From: a virus
IMG/VR virus record: IMGVR_UViG_3300046010_004941
Location: 1-21,309 of that record
Strand: one strand, 5' to 3'
DNA length: 21,309 bases
The notes below the pieces were generated by a model. That model was given only the letters and a program-made list of their open reading frames with translations. It made no database searches and had not been told where the DNA came from. The position numbers were made by a program, and so were the translations under genes. Position 1 is the stretch's first letter. Every line of letters starts with the position of its first letter. Shown here piece after piece: positions 1 to 6,784 of the stretch.

Positions 1-2
1 AG

Positions 3-203
3 ATTGCTTGCATGATTGTGGAAGGTTTATCTGAGCATGACATCTCGAAGTTTGGGGTGTTGAACACAGATGAGGGTCGTCTGTGTTATGCGGCGGCGTT
101 GGAAAATCCGAAGTATTGGTCACAAATCGGTTTGGAAGTTGAGGCAGGTTGGTGTTGTTCTGGTCTTCCGCAAGGGCTTCGTGAGTATTTGGGGTTGACA
201 TGA
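3..203 (+). CDS. C-terminal part of an unidentified phage protein (5' end probably outside window)
   Basis: The frame is open to the left edge, and the first in-window ATG (position 12) has no ribosome binding site before it. This is therefore probably the last 60-odd residues of a longer gene; a 63-residue gene starting at 12 cannot be excluded. The peptide is acidic to neutral, has two adjacent cysteines (GWCCSG) and ends in EYLGLT. No family is recognised. Its stop overlaps the next start in an ATGA junction (200-203), so the two are probably translationally coupled. In phages with this layout, the gene before the capsid accessory genes is often portal or a minor head protein. That is context only, not a call. 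Confidence 0.5.
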   Translation: MACMIVEGLSEHDISKFGVLNTDEGRLCYAAALENPKYWSQIGLEVEAGWCCSGLPQGLREYLGLT

Positions 204-1282
204 CATGCGATTGTGGTTGCGGTAAATCGCCGTTGTCCAAGGGGGAGCAGACAGTTTTGAAGCACCTTAGAGATGGGGTGTTGTGGGATTTGCCTGACGC
301 TTTGTGGGCACAGGTTGTGTCAGAGGTGGAGAAGGCTGGTTCTATTACGAAAGTTCAGGGTTCAGCGCAAGTCATTTTGTACGATGCGATTACCAAGCAG
401 GCTGGAGGGTTTGGTGGGGACCGTTCGGCGGCTGGTCGCTATGCCGCCGAGCAGAGATGGAAAGGTCATGTCAAGGCGGTACCGCAAGCAGGTGAAGCAA
501 GAAGAGCAAAGGAAATGCCATTGCCACAGGGCGAAAGCGAAAAGTTGGGTACGCCTGTCCGCTGGGACCCTAAATCACGAAGGCAAATCGTAAAGGTGTC
601 AACGGTGGAAGAAGCGTATGAAGAGATTGCCAAAGGAAATATCGTCGAGATGGCAACCGCTCAAGAAGCCGTCACCATTGTCGAGAAGATGGCGGATTAC
701 CTAAAAGAGGTTGAGGAGAAGACTGGGGAAAAGCCGAAGAATCTGAACTTTTGTCAAATCTCGGTTCCTGGGACGAACTTGTTTTGTGGTTCGTCGGTGG
801 CGACGGACAAGTATCCAGATGGTGTACCTCGTGTCGAGATGCCTCAGTTGTCTGGTATCCCTAAGGAAGGTAGCAAGGCAGACAAGTTGGCTCGCATCGA
901 CGATGAAGGAAATGTTGATGTCGGTAAGGCGTTCGTCGACAAGTTAGCGAAAGAGGGAGTCGAGACCAAGGAGGCTGAGGTTCCTGCCAGTTGGTTGAAG
1001 GCGTCGCAGAGCGAGTTGAAAGGCAAGACGGTGTCGTTTTTCCTCACGGAGAAAGGCAAGAAGATTCTTGATGACGATAAGGCTGTCATCTATGTGTCCC
1101 GTGACGGCTATGTCATCGACGGTCACCATCGCTGGGCGGGCAAAGTATTTCAAGACTTGAAGGACGGCAAGACTGGCGATGTAAAGATGAGGGTGAGAGT
1201 CATCGACATGCCCATCATGGAAGTGTTGGATGCCGCCCTTGACCATTCGGATGACATGGGCATCAAGTCGAAGAAGGGCTGA
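200..1282 (+). CDS. Phage accessory protein with C-terminal ParB/sulfiredoxin-like domain
   Basis: A 360-residue protein in three parts. Residues about 15-66 form a small helical domain also found at the N-terminus of the gene at 1321. Residues 71-90 are the basic, aromatic segment FGGDRSAAGRYAAEQRWKGH, shared exactly with that neighbour. Residues about 185-345 resemble the ParB/Srx-like domains fused to phage head genes, including RVEMPQLSG near 211-219, a WLKASQSEL stretch near 265-273, and the signature YVSRDGYVIDGHHRWAG at 298-314. Known ParB/Srx proteins bind nucleotides around an equivalent G-x-x-R turn, here GHHR. Whether this one acts on nucleotides, DNA or protein is unknown. It starts at ATG 200, overlapping the previous stop. 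A capsid-associated or injected role is inferred from position only. Confidence 0.65.
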   Translation: MTCDCGCGKSPLSKGEQTVLKHLRDGVLWDLPDALWAQVVSEVEKAGSITKVQGSAQVILYDAITKQAGGFGGDRSAAGRYAAEQRWKGHVKAVPQAGEARRAKEMPLPQGESEKLGTPVRWDPKSRRQIVKVSTVEEAYEEIAKGNIVEMATAQEAVTIVEKMADYLKEVEEKTGEKPKNLNFCQISVPGTNLFCGSSVATDKYPDGVPRVEMPQLSGIPKEGSKADKLARIDDEGNVDVGKAFVDKLAKEGVETKEAEVPASWLKASQSELKGKTVSFFLTEKGKKILDDDKAVIYVSRDGYVIDGHHRWAGKVFQDLKDGKTGDVKMRVRVIDMPIMEVLDAALDHSDDMGIKSKKG

Positions 1283-1320
1283 ACTGGGGTTATGAGTTTT
1301 TTGGATGAGAGGATGTTGTA

Positions 1321-2409
1321 ATGCGATTGGCTGACCAAATGTTGCTTGCCCAGATTCGGGAAGCGTTGCTCGGGCACATCCCTGAACAGCAGTGGGCGCT
1401 CGTCGAGCAGGAGGTCGAGAAGGCTGGCGGCGTCGACAAGGTGGGCGGCTACACGGGTGTGCTGTTGCGGGATGCGATTGAGAAGGCGAAGAAGAACAAG
1501 GTCGAGACCGTGATGAGCGAGTTCAAGGCTGGGAAACTCAAGTCGTCGTCTGGCAAGAAGGTGAAGTCCCGTAAGCAGGCAATCGCCATCGCTTTGAGCG
1601 AACAGCGACGGGTGAAGAAAGAGATGCTCGAGAAGGCGTCTTTCGGTGGTGACCGCTCAGCGGCAGGTCGTTATGCGGCGGAGCAACGCTGGAAGGGGCA
1701 TGCGAAGAGCGACAAGCCAGTTGGCTACACGGATGGTCGGGTCGGTCGGGTCGGTGCTATGGGCAACTTCAAGAACAAGGCGTTGTATCAACTGGCTGGA
1801 GAAATCGAAGAGGCATATCGGCGCCAAGGCAAGAAGGTGCCTGCGGCATTGAAGCCTTATCTCGAGGCTATGTATTCGCTCGACAGGATTGACTCAAACT
1901 ATGGAATGGATAGCGGGCAGATGATTGTTGGCTACTTCCTCAGCAACCTGACGGGGCTAAAGAACGAAGGTGGCGTCAAGGAAATCAAAGACGAGTTGAA
2001 GCGCCGCATCAAGGAAGGCGAGAGCCGTGACGAACAGACCGTTCAGTCCGACAAGCCGAGCGGAGAAGAAAGAGACGCCAAAAAAATCAAGATGATGTCG
2101 GAGGGTGCCGCCTCGCAACCGAAACCAGAGAAGGTTGCCGAGAGGAAGGCACAAATGTCAAGAGATGAGCAGGGCGTCGTCAACTGGAAAGGAATGACAC
2201 GGGAACGCATACAGGAGGCTTTGGAAGGTTCGCTCGAAGAACTCAGGGCTGTCCAAACTGGCGAGTTATCCCCTATGCGGTGGGGCAGAATCAGGAGCAA
2301 GAAACTTGCGCTCACGGAAATCGTGGACATGATTTCTGATACACGGTCCATGTTGCAGGCAATGGACGAGTTTGAGGATGAGACTTTGCCGGGGTATTTC
2401 GCTTCCTGA
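1321..2409 (+). CDS. Phage accessory protein with DUF6496-like segment, paralogous at its N-terminus to the previous gene
   Basis: A 362-residue protein. Residues 5-55 resemble residues 15-66 of the upstream protein (shared pattern W-x-x-V-x-x-EVEKAG followed by DAI). Residues about 61-100 (VMSEFKAGKLKSSSGKKVKS, then KQAIAIALSE) match the DUF6496 pattern as I recall it, a short basic segment of unknown function in bacteria and phages. Residues 108-127 are the 20-residue FGGDRSAAGR segment identical to the upstream protein. The rest is charged and helical, with no catalytic motif seen. The 38-base gap upstream carries a purine-rich GAGAGG about 9 bases before ATG 1321. The strongly basic middle suggests nucleic-acid contact, perhaps in the head, but function is unknown. 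Confidence 0.65.
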   Translation: MRLADQMLLAQIREALLGHIPEQQWALVEQEVEKAGGVDKVGGYTGVLLRDAIEKAKKNKVETVMSEFKAGKLKSSSGKKVKSRKQAIAIALSEQRRVKKEMLEKASFGGDRSAAGRYAAEQRWKGHAKSDKPVGYTDGRVGRVGAMGNFKNKALYQLAGEIEEAYRRQGKKVPAALKPYLEAMYSLDRIDSNYGMDSGQMIVGYFLSNLTGLKNEGGVKEIKDELKRRIKEGESRDEQTVQSDKPSGEERDAKKIKMMSEGAASQPKPEKVAERKAQMSRDEQGVVNWKGMTRERIQEALEGSLEELRAVQTGELSPMRWGRIRSKKLALTEIVDMISDTRSMLQAMDEFEDETLPGYFAS

Positions 2410-2419
2410 GCGAAACCCC
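2391..2419 (+). terminator. Hairpin overlapping a stop codon, possible weak terminator
   Basis: The arm GGGGTATTTCGCT (2391-2403) pairs with AGCGAAACCCC (2409-2419) across a 5-base loop. This gives 11 pairs with a two-base bulge, and the stop of the 1321 gene lies within it. A T6 run comes only at 2437-2442, about 17 bases after the stem, so it is not a textbook intrinsic terminator. Its place between two gene blocks, just before a promoter-like site, fits attenuation or 3'-end protection. Confidence 0.4.
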
Positions 2420-2505
2420 AAAATCGTCACAACTTATTTTTTGTAAAAGTTTTGGTGGCGTGGTTGTTGGGCGGCAAATCGGCGTGGACCCGTTTTCGAC
2501 CGTTT

Positions 2506-2538
2506 TTGGGCTGGGGCGTAAGTGGGGTGCGCTAGAAT
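2506..2538 (+). promoter_or_regulatory. Weak promoter-like site before the helix-turn-helix gene
   Basis: TAGAAT at 2533-2538 resembles a -10 box and lies 27 bases before the ATG at 2565. The best -35 candidate, TTGGGC at 2506-2511, is 21 bases away, longer than the usual 16-18. The 155-base intergenic gap and the hairpin upstream make a separate transcript plausible, but the -35 match is poor. Confidence 0.28.
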
Positions 2539-2564
2539 GTAGTCGTGAGAGAGAAAGGAGAGCA

Positions 2565-2996
2565 ATGACACACAGCAAGGGTGACATCGTCTATTGGGCG
2601 AAGGAGCCGAAGGGGCGGTTCGTGTTCATCGGGGTGAACAGGGACGGTTCGTTCCACATCTACGGCGGCGAGGCTGGTTACGCCAGCGGGCGTGATGCAA
2701 TCGCTGAGCATGTATCGACGATGCCGTTCGAGGGCACGGACCAACTTGCCTACTTCTCGAGGCAGGAGACGAACTTCGCCGTCGAGGTAACGGTGGCTGA
2801 GTTGGCGGAGAGGTTCAATCTCCCTACTTCGACGGTTGGTAAGTTCGTCAGGGAGAACCCGCACTTGTTCAGGAAGATTGGACATGGTCGATACGAGGTC
2901 CGTGGTCATGCTGATGAGCAGAGAGCGGTTGTTGAGAGGCAGGATGCGAAAGTGAAGCGGGAAAAAAAGAAGGTAAAGAAGATTCGGGCGGCATAG
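2565..2996 (+). CDS. Small winged-helix/helix-turn-helix protein, hypothetical
   Basis: A 143-residue protein. The start at ATG 2565 is chosen because AAAGGAGA lies 4-11 bases upstream; a longer reading from GTG 2460 lacks such a site. Residues 1-70 form a mixed beta-rich domain (KGDIVYW, RFVFIGV, SFHIYGG). Residues about 76-112 read as a DNA-binding helix-turn-helix with a short wing (VAELAERFNLPTSTVGKFV, then FRKIGHGRYEV). The last 25 residues are very basic and lysine-rich. A DNA-binding role is likely from this layout; target and effect are unknown. It is the only regulator-like gene in the window and has its own leader region, so it may regulate late transcription or bind packaged DNA. 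Confidence 0.6.
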   Translation: MTHSKGDIVYWAKEPKGRFVFIGVNRDGSFHIYGGEAGYASGRDAIAEHVSTMPFEGTDQLAYFSRQETNFAVEVTVAELAERFNLPTSTVGKFVRENPHLFRKIGHGRYEVRGHADEQRAVVERQDAKVKREKKKVKKIRAA

Positions 2997-3009
2997 CCCG
3001 CTAGTCTCT

Positions 3010-3037
3010 GCCGTCATGGACGGCGTGATGTTTTTTT
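3010..3037 (+). other. Perfect hairpin with a start codon in its loop, followed by T7
   Basis: GCCGTC (3010-3015) and GACGGC (3019-3024) are perfect inverted repeats around the three bases ATG, which is the apparent start codon of the next gene. Six bases later comes TTTTTTT (3031-3037). It could terminate the 2565 transcript or sequester the ATG at 3016. The six-base spacer to the T run weakens the terminator reading. Confidence 0.35.
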
Positions 3038-3354
3038 GGGTTGGGGCTTTGGTTCCGATTTTTCTGTTACTGGTTATTGTGATGTCGGTGTTGTGGCGTC
3101 GTGAACGCAATGAGCGGCGGTTTGCTCAGGCGATGATGATTGCGGAGTCGTTTGAGCAACAACAGGGCGTTGATTTGGCGGCGTTGACGAGCATGGCGGC
3201 ATACAAGAAGTTGTTGGAGCAAGCAGTGTTGGAAAGATGCGAAGCAATAGAAGTAGCAGAGGACGACAAAGTTTTTTTGGTGAGCGAGTTGGTAGAGATT
3301 GCTGAGGCTTACGGAAACGGTTTGGTAAAACGCTCAAAAGGTGGAACCTACTAA
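3016..3354 (+). CDS. Small single-pass membrane protein, hypothetical
   Basis: A 112-residue protein with one N-terminal transmembrane segment (residues about 4-26, rich in F, V, I, L), then WRRERNERR, which by the positive-inside rule puts the C-terminal part in the cytoplasm. The rest is helical and charged. The start is uncertain. ATG 3016 lies in a hairpin loop without a clear ribosome binding site, and ATG 3028 four codons later would still keep the membrane segment. It lies between the helix-turn-helix gene and the scaffold gene. No family is recognised. Its place in a head operon gives no direct clue to function. Confidence 0.5.
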   Translation: MDGVMFFWVGALVPIFLLLVIVMSVLWRRERNERRFAQAMMIAESFEQQQGVDLAALTSMAAYKKLLEQAVLERCEAIEVAEDDKVFLVSELVEIAEAYGNGLVKRSKGGTY

Positions 3355-3430
3355 ACCGAAGTTGATGGAATCGTTGATGCGATTACTGATGTACGCTCGC
3401 ACCAGTCCAGATTCAGGGGTCTCAACTTGA
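3341..3430 (+). CDS. Possible 29-residue coupling peptide before the scaffold gene
   Basis: This short frame starts at GTG 3341, inside the end of the membrane protein gene and just after AAAAGG. It ends at TGA 3428-3430, which overlaps the TTG start of the scaffold gene in a TTGA junction. The same 4-base overlap style (ATGA, GTGA) is used at many real junctions here, so this may be a coupling peptide. The product has a short hydrophobic, Met/Leu-rich stretch (LMESLMRLLM). Chance is a fair alternative at this length. Confidence 0.3.
   Translation: MEPTKPKLMESLMRLLMYARTSPDSGVST
3415..3419 (+). promoter_or_regulatory. Ribosome binding site supporting a TTG start
   Basis: AGGGG lies 7 bases before TTG 3427. 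No ATG or GTG exists in this frame between the upstream TAA (3352) and TTG 3427, and the next ATG is at 3448. The site therefore favours TTG initiation for the scaffold-like gene. Confidence 0.55.
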
Positions 3431-4200
3431 CGAAGAAACAACGCAAGATGGTGGCTCTGAAAGTTCTTGAGACGAGCGGTGTAGACCACCCCGCCCATCT
3501 CGAGGAGGGCTGGATTGTAATGAAGAACGCAGGAACCACGGAGGCAAAAGTGGAAAACACCGAGGCAACACCAGCAGAGCCGCAGATTGACAGCGCTCTT
3601 GAAGAGGCGTACATCGACCGCATTGTCGAACTCGAGAAGGCTCTCGCCGCCTCGGAAGAGAAGGTTGCCGAGATGACCAAGGCTTACGCCAAGAAGGAAG
3701 AAGAGATGGAGGAGGAAGAGGAAGAGGAGATGGACGAAGAGGAAACCATGAAGGCTCTCGTCAAGTCCCTCCCCGAACCTGTCCGTGAAATGCTCAAGAA
3801 GGCGGAAGATGCCGCCTCGAAGGCACAGGAAGAACTCCGCAAGGAGCGTGAAGCCCGCCGTGACGAAGAGTTCGTCGAAAAGGCGGCTGGCTGGTCGCAC
3901 CTCACCCTCGATGCCAAGAACTTCGGACCCGCATTGCGCCGTCTGACCGACATCGACAGCAACCTCGCCGAACAGGTCGAGAAGGCTCTGGAAGCGGCAA
4001 ACGCCCAGTCCGAGAGCGCCTCAATCTTCGACGAAATCGGTCGTGGCTCACGCCCCGACGAGAGCAACGCCTATGCCAAGGTGCAGGCGCTTGCCAAAGC
4101 CGCTAAGGAAGCGGGAGAGTTCGCAACCGTCGAGCAGGCAGTTGCGGGCATCATCCAGAAGAACCCAGACCTCTATGCGGCTTACCGCAACGAGAAATAA
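3427..4200 (+). CDS. Capsid assembly scaffold-like protein
   Basis: A 257-residue protein directly before the decoration and major capsid genes, the usual scaffold position. Residues 8-36 (KMVALKVLETSGVDHPAHLE and on to VMKNA) resemble the short N-terminal segment of XkdF-like and related phage capsid proteins, as I recall them. Residues 55-160 are charged and probably coiled-coil, with an extreme acidic run at 91-106. The C-terminal 100 residues are helical and end in PDLYAAYRNEK, common in scaffolds. Scaffolds guide shell assembly inside the procapsid and then leave or are cut. No protease active site is visible, so any maturation protease must lie elsewhere. The start is TTG with AGGGG 7 bases upstream. 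XkdF-like protease is a weaker alternative. Confidence 0.7.
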   Translation: MTKKQRKMVALKVLETSGVDHPAHLEEGWIVMKNAGTTEAKVENTEATPAEPQIDSALEEAYIDRIVELEKALAASEEKVAEMTKAYAKKEEEMEEEEEEEMDEEETMKALVKSLPEPVREMLKKAEDAASKAQEELRKEREARRDEEFVEKAAGWSHLTLDAKNFGPALRRLTDIDSNLAEQVEKALEAANAQSESASIFDEIGRGSRPDESNAYAKVQALAKAAKEAGEFATVEQAVAGIIQKNPDLYAAYRNEK

Positions 4201-4215
4201 CAAGGAGCAATCAAC

Positions 4216-4611
4216 ATGGCATACGAAATCGCTGGTTATGCGGTCAGAATCACACTGCCCGCTGGTGCGGACCTCTCGACGAAGCAGTATTTCTTCGTCA
4301 AGGTGAACACCTCAGGTCAGGCAGTTCTCTGCGCCGCCGCAACGGACCGCCCCATCGGCGTCCTCCAGAACACCCCAGAGTCGGGTGAAGAAGCGTCGGT
4401 ACTCGTCGTCGGCGGCACCAAGGTCGTCGCCTCGGCGTCGATTGACGAAGGCTCCCTCATCGGCACCGCCTCAACTGGCAAGGCTGATGCGAAGACCCCA
4501 GGCACGGACACGACCGAGTATGCGGTTGGAACCGTCATCCTCGCCGCTGGTGCAGACAACGAAATCCTCACGGCAGTAATCAACTGCGCCGCACCAGCCC
4601 GAGCCGCCTAA
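4216..4611 (+). CDS. Capsid decoration protein (DUF2190/lambda gpD-like)
   Basis: A 131-residue, Ala/Gly/Val/Thr-rich beta protein with the pattern of small head decoration proteins: RITLPAGADLSTKQYFFVKV early, RPIGVLQNTP near 45-54, and a run of short strands (ASVLVVGGTKVVASASIDEG). Such trimers sit on the outside of the capsid and stabilise it after expansion. It lies between scaffold and major capsid genes, as expected. Translation starts at ATG 4216 behind AAGGAG in the leader CAAGGAGCAATCA, repeated exactly before the major capsid gene. Shared strong leaders suit two proteins needed in similar, high amounts. Family membership is by pattern, not by search. Confidence 0.75.
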   Translation: MAYEIAGYAVRITLPAGADLSTKQYFFVKVNTSGQAVLCAAATDRPIGVLQNTPESGEEASVLVVGGTKVVASASIDEGSLIGTASTGKADAKTPGTDTTEYAVGTVILAAGADNEILTAVINCAAPARAA

Positions 4612-4638
4612 CCCGAATCTCAATACCAAGGAGCAATC

Positions 4639-5589
4639 ATGCCACAGCCAACATCAAGCCAAGTCCATGTTGATGCGATTCTGACCAACATCAGCGTCGC
4701 CTACATGCAACAGCAGGCGAACTTCATCGCCAGCCGTGTGTTCCCCATTGTCCCTGTGTCGAAGCAGTCGGACAAGTTCTTCACCTACACGAAGAACGAC
4801 TGGTTCCGTGACGAAGCACAGCGTCGTGCCGATGCGACCGAGTCCGCTGGTGGCGGCTACGGGTTGTCGACCGACACCTATCAGGCAGATGTCTTCGCCT
4901 TCCACAAGGACATTGGCGACCAGACCCGTGCGAACGCTGACGCCCCGATTCAGGTGGACCGTGAAGCGGCAGAGTTCGTGACGAGCCGCCTGATGCTGAA
5001 GATGGAAACCCAGTTCGTGTCCTCGTTCTTCACGAGCGGCATCTGGGGCACCGACAGCACCCCGAGCAACCTCTGGAGCGACTACACGACCTCTGACCCG
5101 CTCGGCGATGTCGAGACGGCGAAGCGAGCCATCCTGTCGACCACTGGTTTCGAGCCGAACACTCTCGTGCTTGGCTACGATGTCTTCAAGACGCTCAAGA
5201 ACCACCCAGACTTGGTGGACCGCATCAAATACACCTCCTCGCAGGTCATCACTGAGGGTCTCATGGCGAGCCTCTTCGATGTGCCCCGTGTGATGGTGGC
5301 GAAGGCTGTCAAGGCGACGAACAACGAAGGTGGCACCGCCGCTTACGACTTCACGCATGGCAAGAACGCCCTGCTCTGCTACTCGGCTCCCTCGGCGGGA
5401 CTGCTCCAGCCTTCGGCTGGCTATGTCATGTCGTGGACTGGCGTTTCGCAGGGTCTCGGGCAGACGATTGGCACGAGCCGCATCCGCATGGAGCAGTTCA
5501 AGGCTGACCGCATCGAGGCTGAAGTTGCCTTCGACATGAAGGTCATCGGCTCAGACCTCGGCTACTTCTTCTCCGCAGTCGTTTCCTGA
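4639..5589 (+). CDS. Major capsid protein (HK97-fold)
   Basis: A 316-residue protein, a usual size for HK97-fold shells without a delta domain. The N-terminus (residues 1-70) carries VDAILTNISVAYMQQ and FIASRVFPIVPV, typical of this coat group. Residues 174-199 (NTLVLGYDVFKTLKNHPDLV, then DRIKYT) are a strong hallmark of the P-domain/spine-helix region in many phage coats. The C-terminus has the beta-rich A-domain-like stretch with RIRMEQFKADRIEAEVAFDM. It forms the icosahedral shell around the DNA. Order scaffold-decoration-coat supports the call. ATG 4639 follows the leader CAAGGAGCAATC. Codon use is C-ending and uniform, as expected for a highly expressed gene. Confidence 0.88.
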   Translation: MPQPTSSQVHVDAILTNISVAYMQQQANFIASRVFPIVPVSKQSDKFFTYTKNDWFRDEAQRRADATESAGGGYGLSTDTYQADVFAFHKDIGDQTRANADAPIQVDREAAEFVTSRLMLKMETQFVSSFFTSGIWGTDSTPSNLWSDYTTSDPLGDVETAKRAILSTTGFEPNTLVLGYDVFKTLKNHPDLVDRIKYTSSQVITEGLMASLFDVPRVMVAKAVKATNNEGGTAAYDFTHGKNALLCYSAPSAGLLQPSAGYVMSWTGVSQGLGQTIGTSRIRMEQFKADRIEAEVAFDMKVIGSDLGYFFSAVVS

Positions 5590-5601
5590 TAAGGGGGATT
5601 C

Positions 5602-6042
5602 ATGTCTGACAATCTCATCACAAAGGGTGGCGCCGTTGCTGGCAAGTTGACGGCGGTTACCGATGTGGAGGCAAAGGATGACCTCATTGCTGGGGACGAT
5701 TTGACAGTTGCGGATGATGCCGCTATCACTGGCGATTTGACGGCGGGAACACTCGCTGTTGGTGCTGGAACGGTCATCAAGAAGATTTCTTCTTCCACTG
5801 CTTCGGTCGATTTCCCAAGCATTAGCGCCGCCTCTACTGGTTCGGCAACTTTCACGCTCACTGGTGCCGCTTCTGGCGACACAGTGTTCTTGAATCCGCC
5901 TGCTTTGACAACTGGTTTGGTGTTTGCTGGTGCTTCTGTGACTGGCACTGACACGGTGACGGTGTATGCGGTCAATGCGACTGCTTCGCCTATCAACGAA
6001 GCGGCGGCTACTTTCCGCTATACATGGTTTGACCTAACCTGA
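5602..6042 (+). CDS. Head-fibre or decoration-like virion protein
   Basis: A 146-residue protein directly after the coat gene, with GGGGG at 5596 upstream. Residues 1-60 form short repeats of beta-helix type (KLTAVTDVEAKDDL, DDLTVADDAAITGDLTAGTL). Residues 70-146 match a small domain widespread in phage structural proteins (GSATFTLTGAASGDTVFLNP, then a TDTVTVYAVNAT stretch and ATFRYTWFDL). The usual inference for such proteins is an outer-capsid fibre or decoration; direct function is unknown. Low charge and many A/T/G residues fit a secreted-looking, extended virion component. Confidence 0.6.
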   Translation: MSDNLITKGGAVAGKLTAVTDVEAKDDLIAGDDLTVADDAAITGDLTAGTLAVGAGTVIKKISSSTASVDFPSISAASTGSATFTLTGAASGDTVFLNPPALTTGLVFAGASVTGTDTVTVYAVNATASPINEAAATFRYTWFDLT

Positions 6043-6085
6043 CCTTCGGTTCGAGTGACCGTAGTGTCCTAACAACGGAGGAATA

Positions 6086-6349
6086 ATGGCTTACAGAGTG
6101 AACAAACCCATCCCGAAAGGTGATGGCACATTTATTGCCAGCGGGACGCTGGTTGATGGCAAGCAGTGGAGAAATCTGCGGAGTTTGATTGCTGGAAGGT
6201 ATTTGGTCGAGGTTCTCGATGCGATTCCTTCTGCTCCTGCTCCTGCTCCTGCGCCCGTGGTCGAGAAGGTTGTCGAGGCTTCCGCCGTCGAGGAGGAAAA
6301 ACCCCGCTCGAGTCGTAAGGCTCGTAAGCGTGTCGATGACGCCGAGTAA
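6086..6349 (+). CDS. Small neck-region protein with Ala-Pro linker and charged tail
   Basis: An 87-residue protein. Residues 1-45 form a small globular part (PIPKGDGTFIASGTLVDGKQ, WRNLRSLIAGRYL). Residues 48-57 are a SAPAPAPAPV linker, and the last 30 residues are charged, first acidic then RSSRKARKR. It starts at ATG 6086 behind a good GGAGGA and stops 3 bases before the head-tail adaptor. Proteins of this layout often occur between coat and connector genes; their role is not established. The gene at 9027 has the same plan (small N-terminal fold plus disordered tail) but little clear sequence identity. Confidence 0.55.
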   Translation: MAYRVNKPIPKGDGTFIASGTLVDGKQWRNLRSLIAGRYLVEVLDAIPSAPAPAPAPVVEKVVEASAVEEEKPRSSRKARKRVDDAE

Positions 6350-6352
6350 GCC

Positions 6353-6781
6353 GTGACTTGGTCTTATTCAGGTAATCCTTCCAACTCGGCGAACGATAAA
6401 GTTCGTTTTCTTTGCGGTGATACTGACACAAACAATCAACAGGTCTCTAACGAAGAGATTGCTTTTTTGTTGACGGAGTGGAACTCGAACGCTTACTTGG
6501 CGGCGGCTTTTGCTTGTGATGCTATTAGCGGGAAGTATTCGGCGAAGGCTGACCTGTCGAGGTCGGTTGGCGACTTGTCGATTTCGAGCCAGTACGGTTC
6601 GCAGGCTCGTACTTTCATGGAGCGAGCGGCGTCGTTGAGGGCGTTGGCGAGCAGGGCTTTGCCGCCTTCGGTGAACTTCGATACGACGACTTTCGACGGG
6701 ACTTTTGATTTCTATGTAGGGATGGACGAGAACATGGGTTCGTCGACTACTTCGCCGCCCACTAATCGGATTGCGGGATGA
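6353..6781 (+). CDS. Head-tail connector/adaptor protein (gp6/gp15-like)
   Basis: A 142-residue helical protein with the actinophage adaptor pattern: NDKVRFLCGDTDTNNQQVSN near residues 14-33, EIAFLLTEW next, an Ala-rich helix (AYLAAAFACDAISGKYSAKA), then RSVGDLSISSQYGSQA. These proteins form a ring beneath the portal that receives the stopper and tail. It starts at GTG 6353, three bases after the previous stop. Adaptor, stopper, gp10-like and tail terminator genes follow in the canonical order, which strengthens the call. Confidence 0.8.
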   Translation: MTWSYSGNPSNSANDKVRFLCGDTDTNNQQVSNEEIAFLLTEWNSNAYLAAAFACDAISGKYSAKADLSRSVGDLSISSQYGSQARTFMERAASLRALASRALPPSVNFDTTTFDGTFDFYVGMDENMGSSTTSPPTNRIAG

Positions 6782-6784
6782 TTC

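Noticed and set aside
1292-1321. Nine-codon frame ending in TAATG at the start of the 1321 gene
   Set aside because: Too short to support from sequence alone; a coupling peptide is possible but no more likely than chance.
2460-2564. N-terminal extension of the helix-turn-helix gene to GTG 2460
   Set aside because: No ribosome binding site there, whereas ATG 2565 has AAAGGAGA, and the extension covers the promoter-like region.
4654-5358. Minus-strand frame of 234 codons across the major capsid gene
   Set aside because: It lies entirely within the clearly supported capsid gene and its product is His/Arg/Val-rich without family features.
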